Below are positions 33,349-42,357 of a stretch of DNA of 64,000 bases, piece by piece. The notes under the pieces are model-generated. The model was not told the DNA's origin. It saw only the letters and a list, made by a program, of their open reading frames with translations, and did not search any database. The stretch comes from UBA2705 sp963977105 (GTDB lineage: Bacteria > Pseudomonadota > Alphaproteobacteria > Micavibrionales > Micavibrionaceae), in assembly GCA_963977105.1 (NCBI GenBank), contig CAXBNI010000001.1, positions 434,001-498,000 of the forward strand, read 5' to 3'. Every line of letters begins with the position of its first letter. Positions within the stretch are counted from its first letter, which is position 1. Both the position numbers and the translations under genes were made by a program.

Positions 33349-34434
33349 ATGAAAACCAGTCACGCGAATAGTATAGCTGATTCACAAGAAATTTTGCAGT
33401 TTAATGATTCTGTATTGCGCTGGTATGGTGAAAATGCCCGCGAGTTGCCTTGGCGCGCTATTGCGGGTGAGGTGCCAGACCCTTATCATGTGTGGCTATC
33501 AGAAATTATGCTGCAACAAACAACAGTTAGTGCTGTTAAGCCGTATTTTGAAAAATTTATAAAACGCTGGCCCCGTATTGATTGTTTGGCGCAGGCAGAC
33601 AGCCAAGATGTCATGGATATGTGGGCAGGGCTTGGTTATTACAGTCGTGCAAGAAACCTTCATAAATGTGCCAAGCAGATTGTTGACTTATATGGTGGCG
33701 CTGTGCCGTGTGATGAAAAAGCATTGCTCGGCCTTGCGGGGGTTGGCCCTTATACTGCGGGGGCGATTGCCTCTATTGCATTTAATCAGCCACGACTGAC
33801 GATTGACGGCAATATAGAACGTGTCTTTGCGCGTTATTACAATGTGCAAACATATATGCCCGAGGCCAAAAGTGAACTTTCACGACTAATCGCTCCTTTT
33901 ATGTGTAACGGGGAGGTGAATCAAAAGCCATCATCATACGTGCAGGCTTTAATGGATTTAGGGGCACGTATTTGTCAGCCCAAAAAGGTGCAATGTTCAG
34001 CGTGCCCATTAATGAGCGGCTGTAAAGCATATGTTAGTGGTGACGCATTACAGCTACCGAGAAAAAAGAAAAAGACTGTGCCTCAACGTGAGGCGATTTG
34101 CTTCATAGTGCTTGATGATGCGGGGGCTGTAATGGTCGAGCGCCGTCCAGATAAAGGCCTGCTCGCGCAAATGTTGGGTTTCCCTACAACAGAGCTAAAC
34201 AGTAGAAATGACAAGGATATTTTAGTTGGTTTTTCAGAAATTGTGGATTCTTATCAATTTGTTGAACATGTCTTTACACATTTTAAGTTAAAGTTATATG
34301 TGGTTAAAGTTGATGCTGAATATTTTAATAACATGTCATTATCTGCTAGTGTAGATTCTACTTGGGTAGATTATCATCAGCTTAACAGCTTAAAATTGCC
34401 GACTTTATTTAATAAAGTTCGCAGCATCCTATAG
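33349..34434 (+). CDS. mutY: A/G-specific adenine DNA glycosylase
   Basis: Removes adenine mispaired with 8-oxoguanine. The 361-residue protein has the helix-hairpin-helix glycosylase domain (VWLSEIMLQQTTV, GLAGVGPYTAGAIASIAF, catalytic Asp in LTIDGNIERVF), then a 4Fe-4S cluster motif C-x6-C-x2-C-x5-C in the segment beginning CQPKKVQCSAC. The C-terminal Nudix-like domain (EAICFIVLDDAGAVMVERRP) reads 8-oxoG. The ATG at 33349 is preferred; a TTG at 33331 would add six residues. No clear ribosome site is seen before either. Confidence 0.94.
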   Translation: MKTSHANSIADSQEILQFNDSVLRWYGENARELPWRAIAGEVPDPYHVWLSEIMLQQTTVSAVKPYFEKFIKRWPRIDCLAQADSQDVMDMWAGLGYYSRARNLHKCAKQIVDLYGGAVPCDEKALLGLAGVGPYTAGAIASIAFNQPRLTIDGNIERVFARYYNVQTYMPEAKSELSRLIAPFMCNGEVNQKPSSYVQALMDLGARICQPKKVQCSACPLMSGCKAYVSGDALQLPRKKKKTVPQREAICFIVLDDAGAVMVERRPDKGLLAQMLGFPTTELNSRNDKDILVGFSEIVDSYQFVEHVFTHFKLKLYVVKVDAEYFNNMSLSASVDSTWVDYHQLNSLKLPTLFNKVRSIL

Positions 34435-34444
34435 GCGGGAACGA

Positions 34445-35350
34445 ATGTTTACGAGACACATAATTATACTAACAACCATGTTTATAGCTGTTTTGGTTGC
34501 GGCATCGGCAAGCTATGCAGTGGCTAATACTGGGCGTAATGTGAATGCGTCGCCATCGGAATATAAAATTCCTTATCGTAGTGATGAGTATCTGGAGCCT
34601 ACATATAAAAACTTTGAGTTTATATTGTGGCGCTATGGTGGTTACGACATGGAGGATGAAAACCACATCCTGCGTTTTATCGCTTTAAATGACTGTAAAC
34701 TGTTTAAGCGTTATATGAACTATGACTTGGAATGGACGCGGATTAAAAAACGCTACAAAGATTTCCTTGATGAAAACGTCCAAATGTTCCCTGGGCGAAT
34801 ACGCGTTCGTGTTCCTATTGGCTTGAAGCGCTTTGATGAAGAAACATCAACATTTACACTTTCAGAAGACACGCAATTTGATGCAATCCGTATTCTGCCT
34901 GTGAAGCGTTTTGAAAACTCAGTAAAGGCGGACTGCACTATCCACCAAAGCTTTCTGGAGAATTATAAGCAGTACATGCTTAACGACGTGGCTGTTAGCC
35001 TGAAGTACCCTTTAACGCTTAAAGAGATCCCGGTGCCTGCGGAGGAAGCGAAAAAATATATTGAGTATGTCCAGCGCCATAATAGCTATAACCAAAAAGT
35101 ACAAGGCCGTATCGCTTATACTTTTTATGACATAGAGATTTTTGATTATATCCGCAGAACAGAAAGCGGCGGTCACTTACTTTATGGTGAAGTTGTGAAT
35201 GTTGAAATATTTGCCAATCAAGATGAGAGCTTTTCGCTCTTCAGCTTTGACCCTAAAGAAGGGCTCGGTAATTCTTCTGGCCGCAAGAGCTTTATAACAT
35301 CAAGCGGTGAGAGCGTTGAAGCGGCCTCTGACACTGAGGATAAAAAATAA
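34445..35350 (+). CDS. Exported protein of unknown function (DUF4852-like?)
   Basis: A 301-residue secreted protein with a signal peptide (about 1-28, cut after SYA or AVA). The mature part is rich in aromatic and charged residues, with FILWRYGGYDMEDENHILRF, NDCKLFKRYMNYDLEWTRIKKRY and VSLKYPLTLKEIPVP. The pattern reminds me of DUF4852 proteins, but this is memory, not a search. The C-terminal 40 residues are Ser/Glu/Asp-rich and likely disordered. It begins ten bases after mutY and may share its transcript; a strong terminator follows its stop codon. Confidence 0.6.
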   Translation: MFTRHIIILTTMFIAVLVAASASYAVANTGRNVNASPSEYKIPYRSDEYLEPTYKNFEFILWRYGGYDMEDENHILRFIALNDCKLFKRYMNYDLEWTRIKKRYKDFLDENVQMFPGRIRVRVPIGLKRFDEETSTFTLSEDTQFDAIRILPVKRFENSVKADCTIHQSFLENYKQYMLNDVAVSLKYPLTLKEIPVPAEEAKKYIEYVQRHNSYNQKVQGRIAYTFYDIEIFDYIRRTESGGHLLYGEVVNVEIFANQDESFSLFSFDPKEGLGNSSGRKSFITSSGESVEAASDTEDKK

Positions 35351-35378
35351 GCTGGACTTTAGCAGCCCAGCTTATTTT
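35344..35378. terminator. Bidirectional terminator
   Basis: A perfect 12-bp stem, 35344-35355 with 35367-35378 (AAAATAAGCTGG and its complement), loop of 11 bases, with A and T runs on both sides. It lies between the convergent exported-protein gene and ccrM and overlaps the stop codon of the former, so it can serve both transcripts. Confidence 0.8.
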
Positions 35379-35403
35379 ACAGTTCTTACTTCGGTGTAAT
35401 TTC

Positions 35404-36510
35404 TTAGGCCTTGCTTTCCTGTATTTGGTCTCTGACTTTTTGGCGTAGTTGGTCGATGGGTTGATACTTACCATCTTCCTTATAGTGCCAATATGTCCAG
35501 CCATTACATGATGGGGCATCTTGTATCGCTGCGCCAACCTTGTGGATAGAGCCTCTAAACTTGTTTTTGCCATCTTTAACAATCAGGTTACCATCTGCAC
35601 CGATTTTGGCTTGGTGGCGGTTTTTGTTGTCTGTGAGGACTGCGCCCGGTTTTAATAAGCCGCGTTCAATTAGCCAGCCAAATGGTATGCGTTGCGCTTC
35701 ACGCTTTGATGGAATCTCGATGCTATCAAGGTCAGGGTTAGGCTCAATAGCGTCAATACGGCTTTGCGCGTAGCTGATATATTCGTCTTCACGCTCTAGT
35801 CCAATAAAGTTACGGCCGAGTTTCTTCGCGACGGCGCCTGTTGTGCCTGAACCAAAGAATGGGTCCAGAACAACGTCACCGGGCTGTGTGGAGGCAAGCA
35901 GTACGCGATAAAGCAATGCTTCCGGCTTTTGTGTGGGGTGAACCTTCTCGCCATTTTCTTTTTTAAGGCGTTCGTTGCCGCTACATATTGGGATGAACCA
36001 ATCAGAGCGCATTTGAAGCTCATCATTCAGCGACTTCATAGCTTCGTAATTGAATCGATACTTTGAGTCTTGTGACTTGGACGCCCAGATCATTGTTTCG
36101 TGTGCGTTGGTGAAACGTCGACCACGGAAGTTTGGCATGGGGTTTGCCTTGCGCCAAATAACGTCATTTAAAATCCAATAGCCTAAATCTTGCATTGAAG
36201 CGCCCATGCGGAATACGTTATGATATGAGCCAATAACCCATATTGATCCATTTGGCTTTAATATGCGGCGCGCGGCTTCCATCCATGCTTTGGTAAACAT
36301 GTCATAAGCGACGAGTGAATCGAACTTGTCCCATTCATCATCAACGGCATCGACCTTTGAGTTGTCAGGGCGGTGTAAATCGCCATTAAGCTGTAAGTTA
36401 TATGGCGGGTCCGCAAAAACCAAGTCGACTGATTCTGGCTCTAGGCTATTCATCAATTCGATGGAATCACCTTTAAGGATTTGGTTTAGACAATCTTTTG
36501 TGGACAACAT
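35404..36510 (-). CDS. ccrM: Cell-cycle DNA adenine methyltransferase CcrM (GANTC)
   Basis: Methylates the adenine of GANTC sites and times cell-cycle gene expression in alphaproteobacteria. Core motifs: the DPPY catalytic motif in LVFADPPYNLQLNGDLHRPDN, the SAM motif DPFFGSGTTGAVAKKLGR, and LRPDNSKVDAVDDEWDKF-type target region. The C-terminal RAMA-like domain (about 290-370) with GWTYWHYKEDG is typical of CcrM. The ATG at 36510 gives 368 residues and begins where homologs begin; an in-frame ATG at 36567 would add 19 residues and has no ribosome site. Five GANTC sites lie just upstream, suggesting self-regulation. Confidence 0.94.
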   Translation of the reverse strand: MLSTKDCLNQILKGDSIELMNSLEPESVDLVFADPPYNLQLNGDLHRPDNSKVDAVDDEWDKFDSLVAYDMFTKAWMEAARRILKPNGSIWVIGSYHNVFRMGASMQDLGYWILNDVIWRKANPMPNFRGRRFTNAHETMIWASKSQDSKYRFNYEAMKSLNDELQMRSDWFIPICSGNERLKKENGEKVHPTQKPEALLYRVLLASTQPGDVVLDPFFGSGTTGAVAKKLGRNFIGLEREDEYISYAQSRIDAIEPNPDLDSIEIPSKREAQRIPFGWLIERGLLKPGAVLTDNKNRHQAKIGADGNLIVKDGKNKFRGSIHKVGAAIQDAPSCNGWTYWHYKEDGKYQPIDQLRQKVRDQIQESKA

Positions 36511-36517
36511 TTTTTCT

Positions 36518-36589
36518 GACTCGACTTTTGATGGGGTGATTGATAACACCTCTGAATCATGAATCATTTTGATTCGTTCGTCAAGAGTC
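36518..36589. promoter_or_regulatory. Cluster of five GANTC sites in the ccrM leader/promoter
   Basis: GANTC occurs at 36518, 36554, 36561, 36571 and 36585, all within 72 bp and just upstream of the preferred ccrM start. The site would be expected about once in 256 bp in random sequence. In Caulobacter, methylation of GANTC sites in the ccrM leader helps limit its expression to a short cell-cycle window, so the same role is likely here. Confidence 0.75.
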
Positions 36590-36656
36590 TTGCGGTTGTA
36601 TTTCCGATTTTTATTTTAAAATCTCAAGGGTTTTTCGCTTGACCACAGCGGAATCG

Positions 36657-37643
36657 CTACATTTCAAAGCCTGTAGCTGAAGGGGTGTTTAGAAGGTTTA
36701 TTTGAATTGGCGGTTCTGCATTTGGATTGTTTGGCTGCTCGGTTTCTTTTACGGCTTGAACCGCAGCAACATAGCTTTTTGAATTGTGATAGTTATTCCC
36801 GTCAACGGGCGCAGCGCGTAAGGCTGTGAGTTCTTCGCTTGTCGGGTTTTCGTTAATTTGTATCCCGTCATCTGTGTTTGTTAAGTAGGCGCGGTTGCCA
36901 AATTGGTTGTAATCATATTGCGTAAAGTAATTACCGCCCTCTGGGGTGAGTATTGTCGGTAAAATATCGCCGTGCAGCTCGATTGTCCATGCATTCGCGC
37001 CGAGGGATTCGGCCTGCGCATTAAAGTTATCAATGTATGTTTGGTCGCCATATCCTGGTGGCGCAAAAGAATAAACATTATTGAGCTTAATATTTGGATT
37101 ATCATCAAAAATACCTGTTGAAACAACTTCGCCTGCGGCTAATGCGGCTTGCGCGCCGCCTTTTGAAAAACCAGTAAAGTTGACCTTTAAATCCTGATCT
37201 GTACGTGAAGCATAATCATAAATCACACCGTTAATGACGTCGACCATATTGTCACCGGGAAGAGTACCATCATGCGGCTTGACCAGATCGCTGTAAAGGC
37301 CGCCATGCACTTCGCCGCCAAGGCTGTGTGGTTCTTTACCTCTGGTGAAGTTATCCCATTTATCGGCATTGTTGAAAACGGTTCCTTTTGAAAGAGTGGG
37401 GTCAAATGCAATGGTGAGGCTGTTTGTTTGCTCATCATAGGCCGTGACAGCCGTTGTGTTTTCGACTCTAAATAAATTTATGTTGTCCTGTAGGTTCGCG
37501 GGCGCGCTTTCATGCATAGCTGCGAGTGCAGATTCATGACTATCTGTTTTGAATAGGGCCGCTTCGTAGGTTTCAGGCAGCTTTGCTATATCTATAAGCA
37601 CTGCTGCATCTTCACTAGAAAAACTGTTTTTGAATCTTGCCAT
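36657..37643 (-). CDS. Class 3 lipase-like alpha/beta hydrolase
   Basis: A 328-residue protein with the features of a class 3 (fungal-type) lipase. The nucleophile is in TGFSKGG (S160), preceded by GEVHGGLYSDL like the family's oxyanion loop. Asp in ELHGDILP (D226) and His in NNYHNSKSY (H286) complete a plausible triad. No signal peptide or membrane segment is seen, so it is cytoplasmic or leaves by a non-Sec route. The last 30 residues are Pro/Asn-rich and probably flexible. It stands alone 147 bp upstream of ccrM. Substrate unknown; a phospholipase or effector role is possible but unproven. Confidence 0.75.
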   Translation of the reverse strand: MARFKNSFSSEDAAVLIDIAKLPETYEAALFKTDSHESALAAMHESAPANLQDNINLFRVENTTAVTAYDEQTNSLTIAFDPTLSKGTVFNNADKWDNFTRGKEPHSLGGEVHGGLYSDLVKPHDGTLPGDNMVDVINGVIYDYASRTDQDLKVNFTGFSKGGAQAALAAGEVVSTGIFDDNPNIKLNNVYSFAPPGYGDQTYIDNFNAQAESLGANAWTIELHGDILPTILTPEGGNYFTQYDYNQFGNRAYLTNTDDGIQINENPTSEELTALRAAPVDGNNYHNSKSYVAAVQAVKETEQPNNPNAEPPIQINLLNTPSATGFEM

Positions 37644-37717
37644 GCTAATCTTTGTTTAAAATATGAATATATCGATATTTATACAAGAGTAGCATTAACA
37701 TAACGTTAAATGGTGGG

Positions 37718-38206
37718 CTAGCTAAGCATGTTATCTAAGAGCATAGTTAACGCATGCAATACGGTTTGTGCGCGAATATCTTGGCGGCTGCCTGTGAAAA
37801 TTTTCTTTTCTGTATATAGCTTGCCGTCTTTTTTATTGCAGCAACCGAAATAGACCAGCCCCACGGGCTTGGCGGCGCTACCGCCATCAGGCCCCGCAAT
37901 ACCCGTAACTGCGATAGATAAGTTGCCGTGCGGGTAAGCATCCAGCGCGCCTTTGGCCATCGCTTTGGCGCATTCAGGGCTGACTGCGCCTTGATTGAGC
38001 AATATATCATTCGGGACATTAATAAATGTGTGCTTCGCGTGATCGTCATAGACAATAAAGCCTCCGTGATAGGCTTTTGATGCGCCTGCGCATTCCGTGA
38101 GCGTCGCGCCGATAAGGCCCGCGGTGCAGGATTCTGCGCTTAATATCACATAGCCGTTGGCGCAGGCATGTTTAATGACGTTTTCGGCATTATTAGATAA
38201 ATCCAT
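37718..38206 (-). CDS. cinA: CinA-like nicotinamide-nucleotide amidohydrolase (PncC)
   Basis: A 162-residue protein equal to the C-terminal domain of CinA, which deamidates NMN to NaMN in pyridine nucleotide recycling. Motifs: LSAESCTAGLIGATLT (catalytic Ser region), GAVSPECAKAMA, and VTGIAGPDGGSAAKPVGLVYFG. The ATG at 38206 has a GGGGG site four bases upstream and overlaps the pgpA 3' end by 14 bases; the open frame extends further upstream to 38248 without support. It is the last gene of an ispDF-pgpA-cinA operon. Confidence 0.92.
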   Translation of the reverse strand: MDLSNNAENVIKHACANGYVILSAESCTAGLIGATLTECAGASKAYHGGFIVYDDHAKHTFINVPNDILLNQGAVSPECAKAMAKGALDAYPHGNLSIAVTGIAGPDGGSAAKPVGLVYFGCCNKKDGKLYTEKKIFTGSRQDIRAQTVLHALTMLLDNMLS

Positions 38207-38717
38207 GAATCCCCCACAAGGCAATGGCGGCAAAAAGCCCCGCCGCAATGTCGTCGATCATTACGCCAAACGCACCATCCACTTTTTTGTCGAGCCAGCT
38301 TATCGGCCAAGGTTTCACCGCATCAAAGAAGCGGAATAAAATAAACGCGAGCACAAAGGATAAGGCGCTGCCGTTTACAGTGGCCGCAGCTAAGAACATA
38401 CCTGCTGTTTCATCTATGACAATCATTGAGCTGTCATGTGCTTTGCTGTCTTTTTCAAATTGATGTGCAGACCATAGGCCAATGAAAAAAATCAAGGCGC
38501 AACCAATAATCAGAGCGGGGGCGCCGCCGAATATATATGCCGCGATAACAAATGGCATTGAGAATAATGTACCCCACGTGCCTGATGCGGGCGTAATCAG
38601 CCCACTGCCAAACCAGGTAGAAAGCCAGAAATAAGCTTTGCGCCTGTTTACATTTTGCAGGGCAAGCAGCTGTTGCTTGCGCGCATTTTCAATTTTCTGT
38701 TTAATCTTTTTAATCAT
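38193..38717 (-). CDS. pgpA: Phosphatidylglycerophosphatase A
   Basis: Dephosphorylates phosphatidylglycerol phosphate to phosphatidylglycerol in the inner membrane. The 174-residue protein has about four membrane spans. Family motifs are STWFGSGLITPASGTWGTLFSMP at the start, IVIDETAGMFLA in the middle and DDIAAGLFAAIAL near the end. AAAGGA lies ten bases before the ATG. It is 14 bp downstream of ispDF and overlaps cinA, an arrangement common in alphaproteobacteria. Confidence 0.93.
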   Translation of the reverse strand: MIKKIKQKIENARKQQLLALQNVNRRKAYFWLSTWFGSGLITPASGTWGTLFSMPFVIAAYIFGGAPALIIGCALIFFIGLWSAHQFEKDSKAHDSSMIVIDETAGMFLAAATVNGSALSFVLAFILFRFFDAVKPWPISWLDKKVDGAFGVMIDDIAAGLFAAIALWGIHGFI

Positions 38718-38731
38718 AGCGCGACTGTCCT

Positions 38732-39937
38732 TTAAACAAAATCTGCAGTAACGGCGGCCTGCACGGCAATGCCTTCTCTGCGGCCTGTGAATCCTAGGCC
38801 CTCAGTCGTTGTTGCTTTGATGCTGACGCTTTTTATATCGATTTTCATTATGCGCGCTATGTTTTCGCGCATTTTGTCGCGATGTGGACCAATAGCAGGC
38901 TTTTCACAGATGATTGTTAAATCAACATGGTTGATGGCGCCGCCTGCATTTTTAACCGCGCTATCTGCGGCGGTGAGGAAATCTGCGCTGTCTTGGTTCT
39001 TGTGTTTGTCATCAGATGGCGGAAAATGCGCGCCAATATCGCCATCTGCAATCAAGCCATAAAGTGCATCAGTCAATGCGTGCAATGCGACATCTGCATC
39101 AGAGTGCCCCTTAAGTTCATATTTATGCGGTATACTGATACCGCCGAGCTTGATTTGGTTGCCGATAACTTCGTATTCTTCGAAAGCATGAACGTCGTAG
39201 CCGGTGGCCATTTTTGTGATTTTCTTTTGGCCTAAAATGTGTTCAGCCATAATAAGATCCTCTGTTTCTGTTATTTTGAAATTCAAACGGCTGCCAGTCA
39301 CAAGTTCAACGTGCTGTCCTGTTTTTTGGACTAACCCTGTGTCATCTGTGACCTTATCGTATCCGAGTAAGTCATTCTGTGCATGCTCATGTGCGTTGCG
39401 GATAAGGCCGTATTTGAAACCTTGCGGTGTTTGGATGGACCATAAGTCATTACGGTTAGGGTGGTCTGCACTGTCGCTTATATGGCTCTGCTGCGCATAA
39501 CGTAATGTATCGACAACCTTGACGGCGAGGGTCGCCGCGCCGTTAGCTGATGTTAGCTTTACGACTTTTTCGATGTGCTGCTTATCAATGAAAGGGCGTG
39601 CTGCATCGTGGATCAATACGGGGGCGTTTTCTTCAATGTCGCTCATGGCGCAGAGGGCATTGTATACACTGTCATAACGTTCCGCGCCGCCGTTTATTGC
39701 TGTGATTTTGTCTAGAGCAGACTGTGGGAGGCCGCTTAACGCTTTATCAAGCAATGGCTTGTGCTGCGGGTTGATCGCAATGTAGACGGCCTGACAAGCC
39801 TCGCATGACAGAAAGCTTTCAAGGCAGTATCGAATGATCGGTTTGCCGTTTAGCGCGCAATATTGCTTCGGTGTGTTATCACCAAATCTTGATCCTGAGC
39901 CTGCGGCGACGATTATAACGTGAAACTTTGTTTGCAT
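38732..39937 (-). CDS. ispDF: Bifunctional IspD/IspF of the MEP isoprenoid pathway
   Basis: A 401-residue fusion. The N-terminal half (about 1-230) is MEP cytidylyltransferase, with AAGSGSRFGDNTPKQY (CTP binding), HDAARPF and the later VTDDTGLVQ. The C-terminal half (about 240-400) is MECDP synthase, with GYDVHAFEE (zinc site), LKGHSDADVALHALTDAL and IGAHFPPSD. The fusion is characteristic of alphaproteobacteria and a few others. It leads the ispDF-pgpA-cinA operon and is divergent from ntrY across about 107 bp. Confidence 0.96.
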   Translation of the reverse strand: MQTKFHVIIVAAGSGSRFGDNTPKQYCALNGKPIIRYCLESFLSCEACQAVYIAINPQHKPLLDKALSGLPQSALDKITAINGGAERYDSVYNALCAMSDIEENAPVLIHDAARPFIDKQHIEKVVKLTSANGAATLAVKVVDTLRYAQQSHISDSADHPNRNDLWSIQTPQGFKYGLIRNAHEHAQNDLLGYDKVTDDTGLVQKTGQHVELVTGSRLNFKITETEDLIMAEHILGQKKITKMATGYDVHAFEEYEVIGNQIKLGGISIPHKYELKGHSDADVALHALTDALYGLIADGDIGAHFPPSDDKHKNQDSADFLTAADSAVKNAGGAINHVDLTIICEKPAIGPHRDKMRENIARIMKIDIKSVSIKATTTEGLGFTGRREGIAVQAAVTADFV

Positions 39938-40044
39938 GGGCTAAGCTGTGTTCTAAATCCTGTTTGTCTTGCATTCCAAGGCGTATGGATATATTCATAA
40001 AACACTTCTTGTTCAAGGTAAACAATTAAGGTTTAAAAAGAGAT

Positions 40045-42357
40045 TTGCAGCAGAATAACAACATAGTAACAGCAGAGCCGCCATTAAAAGTTAAGGGCGG
40101 TGATAAGCCGCGCAAGGCTGTGGAAGACATTTTGGGCGCGGTTATCATGCTATGCGCTGTTATTAGCGTAATTGCAACTTATGCGGCGTTAACCGAAATT
40201 CCGCCTTTCGGTGACAATCCGCATTTATTGTTTGATTTGTTGAAAATAGACCTCGCTTTGCTCTTTGCTTTGGCTTTTCTGAATTTCAGACGTGTTTTTG
40301 CCGTGTTAAAAAGTAAAACCATTTCGAAGCCACAAAAGGCAACAGGCGTACGAATTCAAACACGGTTAGTGATGATTTTTGGTTTTCTTGCTTTAGCGCC
40401 AGCGCTGCTGATGGCAATTTTTTCAGCCATGTTTTTTCATTACGGTATCCAGTCTTGGTTTAATCAACGCGTAAGCCTTGCTGTAAATAATGCGAATGCA
40501 GTCGCGGAAGCCTATTTGGATGAGCATTATAAAGTTGTGCGCGCAGATATTCTTGCCGCGGCGAGTGATTTTGACCGCCAAGCTGCAATAATATCCGCGA
40601 ACCCAGAAGATTTACAACGTATTTTAGAAACGCAATCGACAATACGTAACTTCTCCGAAATTGGGCTGTTTTCAGGGAACGGTTCAATAATAGAGGCCTT
40701 TGGTCTGGCAGCTGAAAATAGCCTGATTAAAATGGTGAAGGATAATGTTGACGAAGCGAATAAGGGTGAGGTGGTCGTTATCACCAACCGAGATGCCGAG
40801 CGCGTGCATGCGATTGTGAAGCTGAATAATTATATTGATGTCTATTTAATGGTCGGGCGTTTTGTTGATCCCACCGTGCTTTCGCACGTGTCAGTAACGC
40901 GCGAGGCATCCAAACAATATGCGTTTCTAGAAGGGCGATATGCCGGGCTGCAAGTCACAATCACGATGATTTACATTGTGGTCGCGATGCTTCTTATCGT
41001 CGTGGCATCATGGCTCGGGCTGCATTTCGCACGACAGATTGTAAGGCCCATATCAGACATGATCACAGCGGCAGAGCGCATTAGTACAGGCGATTTGTCG
41101 GTACAGCTTAATGAAGATACGAAGTTCAAAGATTTCTCTTACCTTGCGCAGTCATTTAACACCATGACCAGTGAGGTGAAAGAACAACGTAATGCATTGA
41201 TGCACGCTAATAGGCAGCTTGATACACGTCGCCGCTTCACGGAAGCTATCTTGGCAAGTGCGAGCCATGGCATTATTGCTGTGAATAATGACAATGAAAT
41301 TACGCTTGTAAATACTAGGACGTCAACCTTGTTAGAGCACACAAACAATGAGCTCGTAGGTCAGAATGTAAATGATTTTTTGATCGACATAGAAAGTTAC
41401 TTTACGCGTGCGCTGTCAAAGCCTGATGAAGTTTCTCAGTTTGAGCTTTCTATCACCCATAGCACTTTGGGCGCTCGTGTCTTACTTATACGGATAGCGA
41501 TTGAAACGGAAGACAATCAGCAGGTCGGCGCGGTAATTACACTTGATGACATTACAGATTTACAAGCTGTGCAGCGTAAGGCTGCATGGTCTGATGTTGC
41601 GCGCCGTATCGCGCATGAGATCAAGAACCCGTTGACCCCTATACAGCTTTCGGCAGAGCGCCTGCAAAGGAAATACAGCAAGCAGATAGAAGAGAAAGAT
41701 CGGGAGACTTTCCAGCTCTGTACCTCGACAATCATCCGCCATGTCAATGATATCGGGCATATGGTTAAAGAGTTTTCATCCTTCGCTCGTATGCCAGATC
41801 CTAAAATGAGTGATGTCAACGCGGCTGCAGTGCTCCGTGAGGTGGTTATATTTGAAGACCATGCTCATGATAAGGTTAATATCACTATGGAGGTTCGCGA
41901 TGAAGATCGTTCATCTATGGCTTCCATGGTTTTTGCCGATGCGCAGCAGGTCAGACAAGTTTTCACCAATATACTGCAAAATGCGATTGAAGCTGTGCAG
42001 TCAGTTGGTGAGCGCGAAGATGGAGAGGTGCGGATTTATACGTTTGAAAACAAGTCCCGCATATTCTTTATCTTTAAAGATAATGGTCCTGGATTCCCTG
42101 ATGGAGTTGACCGATCACGCTTAACCGAGCCTTATATTACCCACAAGGAGAAGGGCACTGGTTTGGGGCTGGCTATTGTGAAAAAAATTATAGAAGACCA
42201 TAATGGCAACCTATATATGGGGATACCAGAGTTTTTGATATCTGCAATGCATGAAGACGGCTTAGCCGTTGAGGCTTTTCACGAGGGCGGTGCATGTGTG
42301 GTGGTATCGCTGCCAATTAAGTCTATTGAAGATAAGCATGAAGAGGCCGTTGCATGA
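40045..42357 (+). CDS. ntrY: Nitrogen/redox sensor histidine kinase NtrY
   Basis: A 770-residue membrane histidine kinase. The N-terminus has about three membrane helices, then a periplasmic sensor part (about 145-305) and another helix with VAMLLIVVASWLGLHFARQ. A HAMP domain (SDMITAAERISTGDLSVQL), a PAS domain (about 415-510), the HisKA box with ARRIAHEIKNPLTP (His at 524) and a HATPase domain (NAIEAV; GTGLGLAIVKKI) follow. The start is a TTG at 40045 with AAAGAG nearby; no ATG fits better. It overlaps ntrX by four bases, so the pair is translationally coupled. Confidence 0.94.
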   Translation: MQQNNNIVTAEPPLKVKGGDKPRKAVEDILGAVIMLCAVISVIATYAALTEIPPFGDNPHLLFDLLKIDLALLFALAFLNFRRVFAVLKSKTISKPQKATGVRIQTRLVMIFGFLALAPALLMAIFSAMFFHYGIQSWFNQRVSLAVNNANAVAEAYLDEHYKVVRADILAAASDFDRQAAIISANPEDLQRILETQSTIRNFSEIGLFSGNGSIIEAFGLAAENSLIKMVKDNVDEANKGEVVVITNRDAERVHAIVKLNNYIDVYLMVGRFVDPTVLSHVSVTREASKQYAFLEGRYAGLQVTITMIYIVVAMLLIVVASWLGLHFARQIVRPISDMITAAERISTGDLSVQLNEDTKFKDFSYLAQSFNTMTSEVKEQRNALMHANRQLDTRRRFTEAILASASHGIIAVNNDNEITLVNTRTSTLLEHTNNELVGQNVNDFLIDIESYFTRALSKPDEVSQFELSITHSTLGARVLLIRIAIETEDNQQVGAVITLDDITDLQAVQRKAAWSDVARRIAHEIKNPLTPIQLSAERLQRKYSKQIEEKDRETFQLCTSTIIRHVNDIGHMVKEFSSFARMPDPKMSDVNAAAVLREVVIFEDHAHDKVNITMEVRDEDRSSMASMVFADAQQVRQVFTNILQNAIEAVQSVGEREDGEVRIYTFENKSRIFFIFKDNGPGFPDGVDRSRLTEPYITHKEKGTGLGLAIVKKIIEDHNGNLYMGIPEFLISAMHEDGLAVEAFHEGGACVVVSLPIKSIEDKHEEAVA

